This document shows, in pieces, positions 15,201 to 19,928 of a stretch of 19,928 bases of DNA. The stretch is from contig JAEYQO010000054.1 in assembly GCA_023409975.1 (NCBI GenBank), forward strand, positions 1-19,928. Reading direction: 5' to 3'. The DNA comes from Bacteroidota bacterium. Its GTDB lineage: Bacteria; Bacteroidota; Bacteroidia; Chitinophagales; Chitinophagaceae. The translations under genes were made by a program, and so were the position numbers. Every line of letters begins with the position of its first letter. The first letter of the stretch is position 1. The notes under the pieces are model-generated. The model was not told where the DNA came from. It saw only the letters and a program-made list of their open reading frames with translations, and did not search any database.

Positions 15201-15412
15201 TGCAGACTATCTGTAATCTGCTCAAACTTAGCATCGATCAGCTTTTCTCTTTCATCGTCCTGGGCCTGTGGACTTGTGGCCATCACTTCTTTGTGTGCCT
15301 GTGCCCGGGCCTTCTTCTCTACGCTACGTACGATCCAGGTGAAGGAAAGCTGATACAGAGAGATAAGGATGAGTGCTACGGTAAAAAACTTTACCAACCC
15401 TTTCAATTGCAT
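12281..15412 (-). CDS. secDF: Protein translocase subunit SecDF (fused)
   Basis: The 1043-residue protein joins SecD (about 1-705) to SecF (about 715-1043), the usual arrangement in Bacteroidota. SecD landmarks: an N-terminal helix (7-28), LNLGLDLQGGMNVTLEV (94-110), periplasmic P1 domain, and the six-helix block with GMAVDTNVLIFERIKEEL (607-624, D611). SecF landmarks: NGFDYGVEFAGG (745-756) and GFSMNDTVVVFDRIRENF (929-946, D934). The two conserved Asp residues are those needed for proton coupling. SecDF works with SecYEG and uses the proton gradient to pull exported proteins across the inner membrane. Residues about 279-345 form an Ala/Thr/Ser-rich low-complexity insert inside the periplasmic domain. 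The ATG at 15412 follows a TATCTTTG box and the gene ends in its own terminator, so it is monocistronic. Confidence 0.96.
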   Translation of the reverse strand: MQLKGLVKFFTVALILISLYQLSFTWIVRSVEKKARAQAHKEVMATSPQAQDDEREKLIDAKFEQITDSLQGETVFKIPLLAEYTYQEAKEQELNLGLDLQGGMNVTLEVSLDELVRSMSNNPKDAALNKAITDANLAKRSSQADYVTLFGEAFNKNNPNAKMAYLFTKPSEKDITLNSTNEEVLSKIRRESRDAIKRTYNVLLTRIDRFGVAQPNVNLDENKGIITVELAGVRNPERVRDYLQATAKLQFFETYANQEIYGGLLDAETALSKYLAGAEPTTSTETPADSAATTAAATPAATDTTATAATGTADTGSLTSLLGGTTSASGAAGQDSTALAAEEAARQYPIRSLLFISEDLASNSSPVIGYIAKKDTAKLNQYLRLDVVRNKFPNNVKFLYGAQQKDMRRDPNAPLTLYAIRTAPGAEEAKLEGDRVTEARMDYNPLTGQPEVSMEMDAVGARVWRKMTAENKGKFVAVVLDDKVYSAPVVNDEIPNGRTSISGGFTAEEATDLANILKSGKLPAPARIVQEQVVGPTLGAESIDAGMKSLLISFVVIFALMLLYYNTGGIVANVALILNVLFTIGILAALHATLTMPGIAGLVLTIGMAVDTNVLIFERIKEELSSGKGYEQAVSEGYRRSYAPVLDGHLTTLITAIILFIFGLGPVLGFATTQIIGLLLSMFCGILVSRLFTEMIMKRGRHFNYFTNISKAVFRKANFNFIGFRKVAYISSAIVLVLGIAAFFNGFDYGVEFAGGRSYTIRFDQPYEVADVREGLQEKFGEYPIVKTIGTENQLNVTTAYMIDQQGPEVEAEVQQVLFAGLLEKNFLPAGTSFENFAANYLQSSQTVLPTISDDLVNGAKWATVLSLMAISIYILMRFRKWQYSVGTIMALLHDVFVVLIVFSFLRNVVPFSLEIDQHFIAAILTVIGFSMNDTVVVFDRIRENFRKTPNDSKISVINRSINETMSRTIMTSLTVFLTLLILFIFGGEVTRGFAFAMLVGVVAGVYSSVFVAAPVLVDMDKKDKLKNEIDREAQIEELKKMA

Positions 15413-15460
15413 AGGTATTCTTGATTATTAACTGGTGTGTGTTGAAAAATTCAGAGTTGG

Positions 15461-15468
15461 CAAAGATA
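15461..15468 (-). promoter_or_regulatory. Putative -7 promoter box of secDF
   Basis: TATCTTTG on the minus strand is identical to the -7 box of the tRNA-Val promoter and ends 48 bases before the secDF ATG. Upstream is an AT-rich tract without a clear TTTG at -33. Confidence 0.5.
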
Positions 15469-15610
15469 GGATTTAATATAAAAAAATAAAGATTCAGTGC
15501 GAATTGAAAATATATTTGTTCTGCGTACCATATGTACGTCTGAAAGTGGCCAGGGGCAGGGGGAGTGAATAAGTACGAGCACGTTAGTCGATTAGTAGTA
15601 GAAAGGACGT

Positions 15611-15618
15611 TAGCTTTG
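15611..15618 (+). promoter_or_regulatory. Putative -7 promoter box of the AraC-type regulator
   Basis: TAGCTTTG matches TAnnTTTG and ends 19 bases before the ATG at 15638; AGGTGA (15631-15636) may serve as ribosome binding site but is very close to the start codon. No -33 match is evident. A second TATATTTG occurs at 15511-15518 on the same strand. Confidence 0.35.
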
Positions 15619-15637
15619 TGTCATCATTTCAGGTGAA

Positions 15638-16423
15638 ATGGGACTGATAGCTTCTTTACCGGAAATAGACGTTTGCCCTGACTCTGTGTTTGTGATGCAT
15701 GAGAAATCAGAAAAACTGATTCCGCTGCACAGTCACAGGAAGGGCCAGCTCAGTTATGTCGAGGGCGGTATCGCCTATATCACAATTGAACTGAAAACCT
15801 ACGTGGTCCCTGCCAGACATTATTTCTGGATCCCCAAAGACATCCCTCATGTACTACGTATAGGTCATTCTGCCACCGTGTTGCGATCATTGTATTTCTA
15901 TGGTTTCGATGACCTCAACGATCCGTTTTATACTAAACTAGGCATCTATCCCGCAAGTGAATTACTCATACAGATGATCAATTTCACGGAGCGCTGGGAT
16001 GAACAGCATATCGAGACTGGACATGAGATGTTTGATTTTTTTTCTGCCCTTAAGAAGCTGTTGCCATTGCAAAACAACCAGGCGCTTCCGATTATCCTAC
16101 CGACCACTGAAGATCAGCGACTTAAGACGATTCTCGACTTTCTGGAAACAGGCTATGGGGAGCCGGTCACGCTGACATTTTTAAGCCGGAAATTTAATAT
16201 GAGTGAGCGGACCCTATCGCGCTTGTTCCAGACCTGCCTCCATATGTCTTTCCTTCAGTACCTGAAGACCATCAGGATGATCAAGGCGATTGAATTGCTT
16301 GTGAAAACCCGGGATCCCATCAGCAATATAGCCTTTAGTGTCGGCTATGACACCCTGGGTTCTTTCAGCAATGCGTTTTACGCATTTACCCAGTCACGGC
16401 CATCTGAGTTCAGAGGTCATTGA
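15638..16423 (+). CDS. AraC family transcriptional regulator with N-terminal cupin domain
   Basis: The 261-residue protein has an N-terminal cupin-like sensor (about 20-100): IPLHSHRKGQLSYVEGGIAY, then VPARHYFWIPKDIPHVLRIG, with the HxHxxGQL metal/ligand-site pattern of the AraC_N family. The C-terminal AraC DNA-binding domain (about 165-260) holds two HTH motifs: LTFLSRKFNMSERTLSRLFQ, and ISNIAFSVGYDTLGSFSNAF ending in the conserved F.QSRPSEFR. It stands upstream of, and on the same strand as, the small membrane protein and the hemerythrin gene, but a 112-base gap with its own putative promoter box separates them. Effector and targets are unknown. Confidence 0.9.
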   Translation: MGLIASLPEIDVCPDSVFVMHEKSEKLIPLHSHRKGQLSYVEGGIAYITIELKTYVVPARHYFWIPKDIPHVLRIGHSATVLRSLYFYGFDDLNDPFYTKLGIYPASELLIQMINFTERWDEQHIETGHEMFDFFSALKKLLPLQNNQALPIILPTTEDQRLKTILDFLETGYGEPVTLTFLSRKFNMSERTLSRLFQTCLHMSFLQYLKTIRMIKAIELLVKTRDPISNIAFSVGYDTLGSFSNAFYAFTQSRPSEFRGH

Positions 16424-16504
16424 CGTTCCACCGATGTTTACTCTTTTGGCCGATTTGAATAAATAATTGACTGTTTTACAAAAGGGCCCCGGTTAGAGTA
16501 CGTT

Positions 16505-16536
16505 TAATTTTGCAATAGTTGAATGATCTACTATTG
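16505..16536 (+). promoter_or_regulatory. Putative promoter box and inverted repeat before the small membrane protein
   Basis: TAATTTTG (16505-16512) matches TAnnTTTG. It is followed by CAATAG (16513-16518) and CTATTG (16531-16536), a 6-bp inverted repeat whose second arm includes the first base of the GTG start at 16536. It could be an operator or a hairpin masking the start. No good -33 element is present. Confidence 0.3.
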
Positions 16537-16751
16537 TGAAAGACTTCAATGACGCTCAACCATTAGCCTCCACCAGCGAAGCGATCAGCGTTTCGGAAGG
16601 TGCTGCTGTCACTGTCCCGGCCTACACGCTCCAGGAGCTAATACTCGTTCCTGCCTTCATCCTTTGCCTGATTGTTTTCCTGGGTTGCGTCAGATGGCAT
16701 CAGGGCAGAACCTGTGATACTGCCGTGGCCAAAAGACGCAACAGGGCCTAA
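16536..16751 (+). CDS. Small single-helix membrane protein, unknown function
   Basis: A 71-codon frame starts at GTG 16536 with a polar N-terminus (about 30 residues rich in A, S, E), a single hydrophobic helix LILVPAFILCLIVFLGCV (about 35-52) and a basic tail ending KRRNRA, which would place the C-terminus in the cytoplasm by the positive-inside rule. It ends 34 bases before the hemerythrin-like gene and may be cotranscribed with it. No family is recognised and no ribosome binding site is seen, so the frame could be fortuitous. The frame on the opposite strand (16638-16823) lacks protein-like features. Confidence 0.45.
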   Translation: MKDFNDAQPLASTSEAISVSEGAAVTVPAYTLQELILVPAFILCLIVFLGCVRWHQGRTCDTAVAKRRNRA

Positions 16752-16785
16752 AAACAGAAGACGATACTGACAATACCTGCAAAAA

Positions 16786-17256
16786 ATGGAACAGAATACA
16801 GAACAGACAGCGTTATTACCCATAACCCGGGATCATCAGATGGGGCGCTTGGGCTGCTGGCGGATCAAGGAGGGGATCGTGAGGGATGTGGAACCGGAGC
16901 GCATCTGTAATTACCTGCAACACTTCTGGGTTCATTTCCTGGAGCCTCATTTCAGTCAGGAGGAGCGCTTCCTGTTTCAGGACCGCAAAGATGGACGAGT
17001 TGCTGCGGCATTGAAGGAACATGCCGAGTTGCGTTCGATGGTGCAGACAATACTGGATGCAGAGCATCCGAGCCTGGAACAACTGGCTGATTTTATTATA
17101 ACACTAGATTCCCATATTCAGTTTGAGGAAAGACTGCTATTCCCCTATCTGCAATTACGGCTGAGAACTGGTCCTTCTCATGCCCTGGAAGCCTTTAAAG
17201 GCTCAATATCCCTAATGCCGCCTGGAGATTTCAATTATGAATTTTGGTTAGCCTAG
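16786..17256 (+). CDS. Hemerythrin-like HHE domain protein
   Basis: The 156-residue protein has the four-helix hemerythrin/HHE pattern: TRDHQ (H17), LEPHFSQEERFLF (H55, E59), LKEHAELRSM (H79) and DSHIQFEERLLFP (H110, E114), giving His and carboxylate ligands for a di-iron centre in the usual order. Such bacterial proteins sense or store O2, NO or iron, and some repair iron-sulfur clusters; the specific role here is not readable. The protein is soluble and has no signal peptide. The ATG at 16786 has no Shine-Dalgarno. The unit ends in a terminator 32 bases past the stop. An AraC-type regulator lies upstream in the same orientation. Confidence 0.85.
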   Translation: MEQNTEQTALLPITRDHQMGRLGCWRIKEGIVRDVEPERICNYLQHFWVHFLEPHFSQEERFLFQDRKDGRVAAALKEHAELRSMVQTILDAEHPSLEQLADFIITLDSHIQFEERLLFPYLQLRLRTGPSHALEAFKGSISLMPPGDFNYEFWLA

Positions 17257-17287
17257 CAGTTCAGGCAGCAGCTTTTATTTTGATTTT

Positions 17288-17312
17288 AGCCCTGTGTCTA
17301 CGGGGCTTTTTT
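17288..17312 (+). terminator. Rho-independent terminator after the hemerythrin-like gene
   Basis: AGCCCTG (17288-17294), loop TGTCTA, CGGGGCT (17301-17307) with one T-G pair, then a run of T to 17312. Confidence 0.75.
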
Positions 17313-17322
17313 CTTTTGGATT

Positions 17323-17362
17323 GGGGGTTGGGGGTATGGGGTTGGGGGTTGTGAGTTGGGGG
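17323..17362 (+). repeat. G-rich repeat with strong G-quadruplex motif
   Basis: Runs of G at 17323-17327, 17330-17334, 17338-17341 and 17344-17348 are separated by loops of only TT, TAT and TT, with a fifth G run at 17358-17362. This meets the standard four-run quadruplex pattern with runs of at least four. The tract lies between the hemerythrin terminator and the RHS remnants. Confidence 0.75.
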
Positions 17363-17390
17363 TGCTTGGCTTTGGCCTTTCACCCCTATA

Positions 17391-17744
17391 TCAGATGACA
17401 GATGACAGATGGCCCTCTGACTTGATCAGCCGGTACAATGCATCATAGGTATATTTATTATCCGGACTGGCCACACCATTAGCAAAGAATACCGTGGCCT
17501 GAACACCGTCCTTCTGCCAGGTGATATTGCCCACAGGATCATAAAAGTAATCCAGCTCCTGGAGCACTTTATTATCTGTCGTTCTTGTGGTCCTGATTTG
17601 TCGCACTTTGAAAGTATGGGCATCATAAATATACTCCGTACGGGTGTTATTACCATAATCGATCCGGGTTCTCTGTCCCAGGGCGTTATAGCGGATGCTG
17701 TTTACGGCTGTTCTGTTCAGTCCGCGAACGTTTGATATGACGGG
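17391..17744 (-). pseudogene. RHS/YD-repeat core fragment (lacks both ends)
   Basis: An open frame from just after a TGA at 17747-17745 to the TGA at 17393-17391 encodes 117 residues without a credible start. It reads NVRGLNRTAVNSIRYNALGQ, then TRIDYGNNTRTEYIYDAHTF, then DYFYDPVGNITWQKDGVQAT and NKYTYDALYRLIKSEGH. These are YD repeats of the RHS/TcC (SpvB-associated) type. The match to the family stops after KSEGH, and the last residues LSSVI come from a CAGATGA tandem repeat (17392-17412). The fragment is GC-rich, unlike the gene upstream of it. In an intact RHS protein this segment would precede the fragment at 18182-18688, so the order is scrambled here. A GTG within the frame (17606) is not a convincing start. 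Confidence 0.8.
17392..17412. repeat. Three-copy CAGATGA tandem repeat
   Basis: CAGATGA is present twice and CAGATGG once in succession. On the minus strand the repeat supplies the stop codon and final residues of the RHS fragment. Confidence 0.7.
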
Positions 17745-17765
17745 TCAGGAAGCTTCTCAAGATAA

Positions 17766-18185
17766 TTAATATTCATAATCAACATAGCTAAGTACCCAAT
17801 AAAGTGAATCGGGAAATGATCTGCCAAAACGTTCAAAATCATCAGGAAGAACAAGTAAGCTACTTATTTCTGGGTCTGATGGAACGAACGCTACAGGAAA
17901 ATAATTACCCGCCAGGTATTCATTACAATCCCGTACACTTATTTCTGATGACAAGAGTGCTATACTGTTGGAGAACTTTCTCCCGTTGACAAAGAAATAG
18001 TATCTTAAAATGACACGACCTGCATTCCCAGTAACAATTGTTTGACACCGATAAAGATATCCACCGTTATCAATATTAAAATCCTCCCTTAATGTTCGCA
18101 CCTGGTAAAATACCTTAAGCCCCCAAAACACGCAAAACCCAAGAATCACAATAGCTCCCAATTTTTTTGAAAATTCTCTATTCAT
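17766..18185 (-). CDS. Single-helix membrane protein, candidate orphan immunity protein
   Basis: The 139-residue protein has one N-terminal hydrophobic helix (LGAIVILGFCVFWGLKVFY, about 9-27) and a soluble domain with ILRYYFFVNGRKFSNSIALL and a later YFPVAFVPSDPEISSLLVL. The pattern YFxVNGxxY/F ... FPVxxxPxxPExSxLL occurs in small Bacteroidota membrane proteins of unknown function that I associate with polymorphic-toxin loci. No enzymatic motif is seen. The ATG at 18185 overlaps the stop of the RHS fragment upstream by 4 bases (ATGA), preceded by GAAGGAA. The gene is clearly AT-richer than the RHS fragments on both sides, as expected for an exchanged toxin/immunity cassette. Position after an RHS fragment suggests immunity function; its cognate toxin is not in the window. 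Function is inferred. Confidence 0.65.
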   Translation of the reverse strand: MNREFSKKLGAIVILGFCVFWGLKVFYQVRTLREDFNIDNGGYLYRCQTIVTGNAGRVILRYYFFVNGRKFSNSIALLSSEISVRDCNEYLAGNYFPVAFVPSDPEISSLLVLPDDFERFGRSFPDSLYWVLSYVDYEY

Positions 18186-18688
18186 TTCCTTCGAATGTTT
18201 TTCAGGGACAGCGCCACCCGCTCCTGATCATCCATCACATGCAGACTCTCCCTGCGGTAGTCTACTACTCCACCCGCCTTCCGTTCATACACCTCCCAGC
18301 CGCCTACATACTTCCGCGTCTCCACAATAGTGCCCTGACTGTTCTTCAGAGTCTTGCGCACCCGCTGACCGGCACTATCGTACTGGTAGTAGATCGTGAC
18401 ATTGGCATTCTGAATCACCCTGTCCAGCCGGTTCTCCTCATTATAGCGCATGGTGCCCGTCACGCCACCGCTGCCATTGGTCAGGTGGGGCAGGCCACCC
18501 GTCATATTGCCTCTGGTGTCGTAGTTATAGTTCTGTGTCACTCCCGCCAGAGTCGTTCTGCGCAATCTGTTATTAGTGGCAAACAGGGTGTAACTCCTCG
18601 TCCAGCCCACCGCAGCCAGGTGTTGCTGACTCAGCATATTGCCCGGACCATCATGATTCGTGGTCATTCTATTCAGTAGCCGGTACAT
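18182..18688 (-). pseudogene. RHS core fragment with truncated 3' end
   Basis: The 168-residue frame contains GPGNMLSQQHLAA, YNYDTRGNMTGGLPHL, MRYNEENRLDRV, YYQYDSAGQRVRKTLKN, KYVGGWEVYERK and RRESLHVMDDQERVALSL. In that order these are the YD-repeat and pre-core motifs of RHS/TcC proteins. It ends KNIRRK right after HVMDDQERVALSL, before the hyperconserved core, so the core and any toxin tip are missing. The first residues MYRLLNRMTTNH start inside the 3' end of the YwqK-like gene (20-base overlap). No signal peptide or RHS N-terminus exists. Probably a displaced remnant, though its overlap with genes on both sides leaves it translatable within the transcript. Confidence 0.8.
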
Positions 18689-19232
18689 AATTTATCATCT
18701 TACCTGTGCTATCAAATTCAATTATCGGTGGCACTTTTTTACCTCCTTGGTAATGCACTATTCTTCGGACGTTGCCATTGAAAAAATAGGTCATGTCGAC
18801 ACCATCTTTTTTACCATCCACAAATGTCGTTATGTTGAAGGTCTTACCATTATTAAAATAGATTTTCATTAAACCATCTGGGATGACCTTCTCTTTAAAA
18901 TCATTTTCACCGAAAATTTTATTATCTGAATATAGCGTAACAGTATGTGCTCGGAGGCTGGAAAATCCTTTAAAAACGACTACGTTTGGGCTATCTTGAG
19001 CGTACTGATAAAAGCTATCCACAAGCAAATCATTCTTAAAATACTGCACCATGAATAAGTTGCCATTTTCAAAGTATATTTCTTCTCTACCGTTTTTCAT
19101 TCCATTTTCCATTTCTGTAATCGCTTGCAGCTTTCCACTTGGAAAATAAGTTTTGAACTTTTCTCTTTTGCTCTTTTGAAACGAGCAACTGATAATTGCT
19201 ATTATGAACAGCAAAAAAATAACTTTCTTCAT
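18669..19232 (-). CDS. YwqK/MORN-repeat lipoprotein, candidate immunity protein
   Basis: The 187-residue protein has a lipoprotein signal peptide MKKVIFLLFIIAIISC with lipidation expected at C16. Repeated FPSGKLQAITEMENGMKNG / YFENGNLFMVQYF (about 30-65) and YFNNGKTFNITTFVDGKKDG / YFFNGNVRRIVHYQGGK (about 130-170) are MORN-like strands of the YwqK antitoxin family, which often accompanies Bacteroidota polymorphic toxins. It starts 7 bases after the stop of the upstream RHS-type gene, so the two are coupled, and the likely role is neutralising that gene's C-terminal toxin in the periplasm or at the membrane. Its last codons (VPATE) are read from the TGTACCGGCT segment that also occurs in RHS sequence at 17428-17437, so its natural C-terminus may have been replaced. 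AT-rich. Confidence 0.75.
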   Translation of the reverse strand: MKKVIFLLFIIAIISCSFQKSKREKFKTYFPSGKLQAITEMENGMKNGREEIYFENGNLFMVQYFKNDLLVDSFYQYAQDSPNVVVFKGFSSLRAHTVTLYSDNKIFGENDFKEKVIPDGLMKIYFNNGKTFNITTFVDGKKDGVDMTYFFNGNVRRIVHYQGGKKVPPIIEFDSTGKMINYVPATE

Positions 19233-19239
19233 AGACGTC

Positions 19240-19928
19240 TTATTTAATTCTGAACTGTCCCATAATACGAAGCCTGTCCCCTACGAACTGTCCCCAGTAG
19301 GCAAACTTCACGTCAAGGTTAGCAGTTTTTTCATTGTTGGCTAATTCAGCCGCAGACATAGGTCTGTTAGTAGCTAAGGCTGCATCCACTATGCTTACAG
19401 CACTATCTCCCGAACCAAAGGTTACACCTTCTCTGCCAACGATATTGTTGGTAGTGTAAACAAAGCCAATGTTGCTTTGATTGTTGGTGGCATTCACATA
19501 ATCTGCCAACTGAAAATATCCTTTTGAAGCAGCTTCTTGGAACTCTACATTTTGTATTAGTGTGCTTCCATATTCACCGGTTCTACCTTGTAATAGTGTC
19601 TCATGCCACTGCTCAGATATTACTCCCGTCGCTGGCGTTACATACGCAGGTCCTTTTGTGCCAACATCAGCAACAGCCATCACTTCACCTCCCAACTGCA
19701 AAGCACCTTTTGCTATATCTTTTACACCTTCTCTAAGTAACGCACCTTCTGATTTAATATAAGGACGGGTAGCCATTTCGTCGATTGTTACGGTCTCTAA
19801 TGGTCGCATGCCATCATCTATTTTTTCTACATAGCCAAGGTTTTGAGAGGCATTCTTCAAAACATCGTAGCCTTTCTTCGCATTTAGAATCAAATCTCTA
19901 CCATTGCCTGCATATCCTAAAATATCTT
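19240..19928 (-). CDS. C-terminal part of a large gene, probable RHS-type polymorphic toxin (5' end outside window)
   Basis: The frame is open to the right edge and ends in TAA at 19242-19240, giving 229 visible residues. An internal TTG at 19893 is not a real start because coding continues upstream as DILGYAGNGRDLILNAKKGY. The visible part is alternately helical and polar, with LLREGVKDIAKGALQLGGEV, GISEQWHETLLQG-like stretches and SAVSIVDAALATNRPMSAAE, and ends FAYWGQFVGDRLRIMGQFRIK with a basic tail. I recognise no toxin family or catalytic motif. Assignment to an RHS C-terminal module rests on context: an immunity-like YwqK lipoprotein 7 bases downstream and RHS core fragments beyond it. 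It could alternatively belong to another large surface protein. Confidence 0.6.
   Translation of the reverse strand, partial: DILGYAGNGRDLILNAKKGYDVLKNASQNLGYVEKIDDGMRPLETVTIDEMATRPYIKSEGALLREGVKDIAKGALQLGGEVMAVADVGTKGPAYVTPATGVISEQWHETLLQGRTGEYGSTLIQNVEFQEAASKGYFQLADYVNATNNQSNIGFVYTTNNIVGREGVTFGSGDSAVSIVDAALATNRPMSAAELANNEKTANLDVKFAYWGQFVGDRLRIMGQFRIK

Noticed and set aside
17426..17656. 76-codon minus frame overlapping the RHS fragment
   Set aside because: Different frame from the YD repeats, no family features.

Overview
The window looks like chromosomal DNA from a member of the Bacteroidota, most probably a Chitinophaga-like species. The grounds are a fused SecD-SecF gene, several TAnnTTTG boxes of the Bacteroidota sigma factor upstream of genes (best at the tRNA), weak or absent Shine-Dalgarno sequences, Ig-like/beta-helix surface protein architecture, and RHS fragments with low-complexity intergenic repeats. 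The genus is an inference.

Layout. (1) 1-2605, minus: a secreted beta-helix plus Ig-like-repeat surface protein, running off the left edge. (2) 2988-3521, minus: a RibD/DHFR-like reductase. (3) 3.9-7.6 kb: an accessory stretch with a HigBA toxin-antitoxin pair under a nested palindromic operator, a Fic/DUF4172 gene that has lost its catalytic domain but kept its promoter repeats, a mobile mystery protein A/B pair (HTH regulator plus Fic protein), and an ORF-less group IIC intron (about 670 nt) lying just after the terminator of a tRNA-Val(UAC) gene. (4) 7.97-15.4 kb, minus: housekeeping membrane genes, namely a CaCA Na+/Ca2+ exchanger, an MlaE-type permease, a CPA2 cation:proton antiporter with tandem RCK_C domains, and SecDF with its own terminator. 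(5) 15.6-17.3 kb, plus: an AraC-type regulator, a one-helix small protein and a hemerythrin-like protein, then a terminator and a strong G-quadruplex motif. (6) 17.4-19.9 kb, minus: an RHS polymorphic-toxin graveyard. It holds the 3' end of a large gene (probable RHS C-terminal module), a YwqK/MORN lipoprotein (candidate immunity protein), a GC-rich RHS core fragment, an AT-rich one-helix protein (candidate orphan immunity protein) and a second RHS core fragment that belongs further upstream in an intact RHS gene.

The most unusual items are the ORF-less IIC intron with both ends preserved at a textbook terminator target, the scrambled RHS cassettes whose two core fragments meet in frame at the same TGTACCGGCT sequence, and the Fic deletion derivative that retains an array of GAGCCGAA inverted repeats. 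No wholly new system could be demonstrated from sequence alone.
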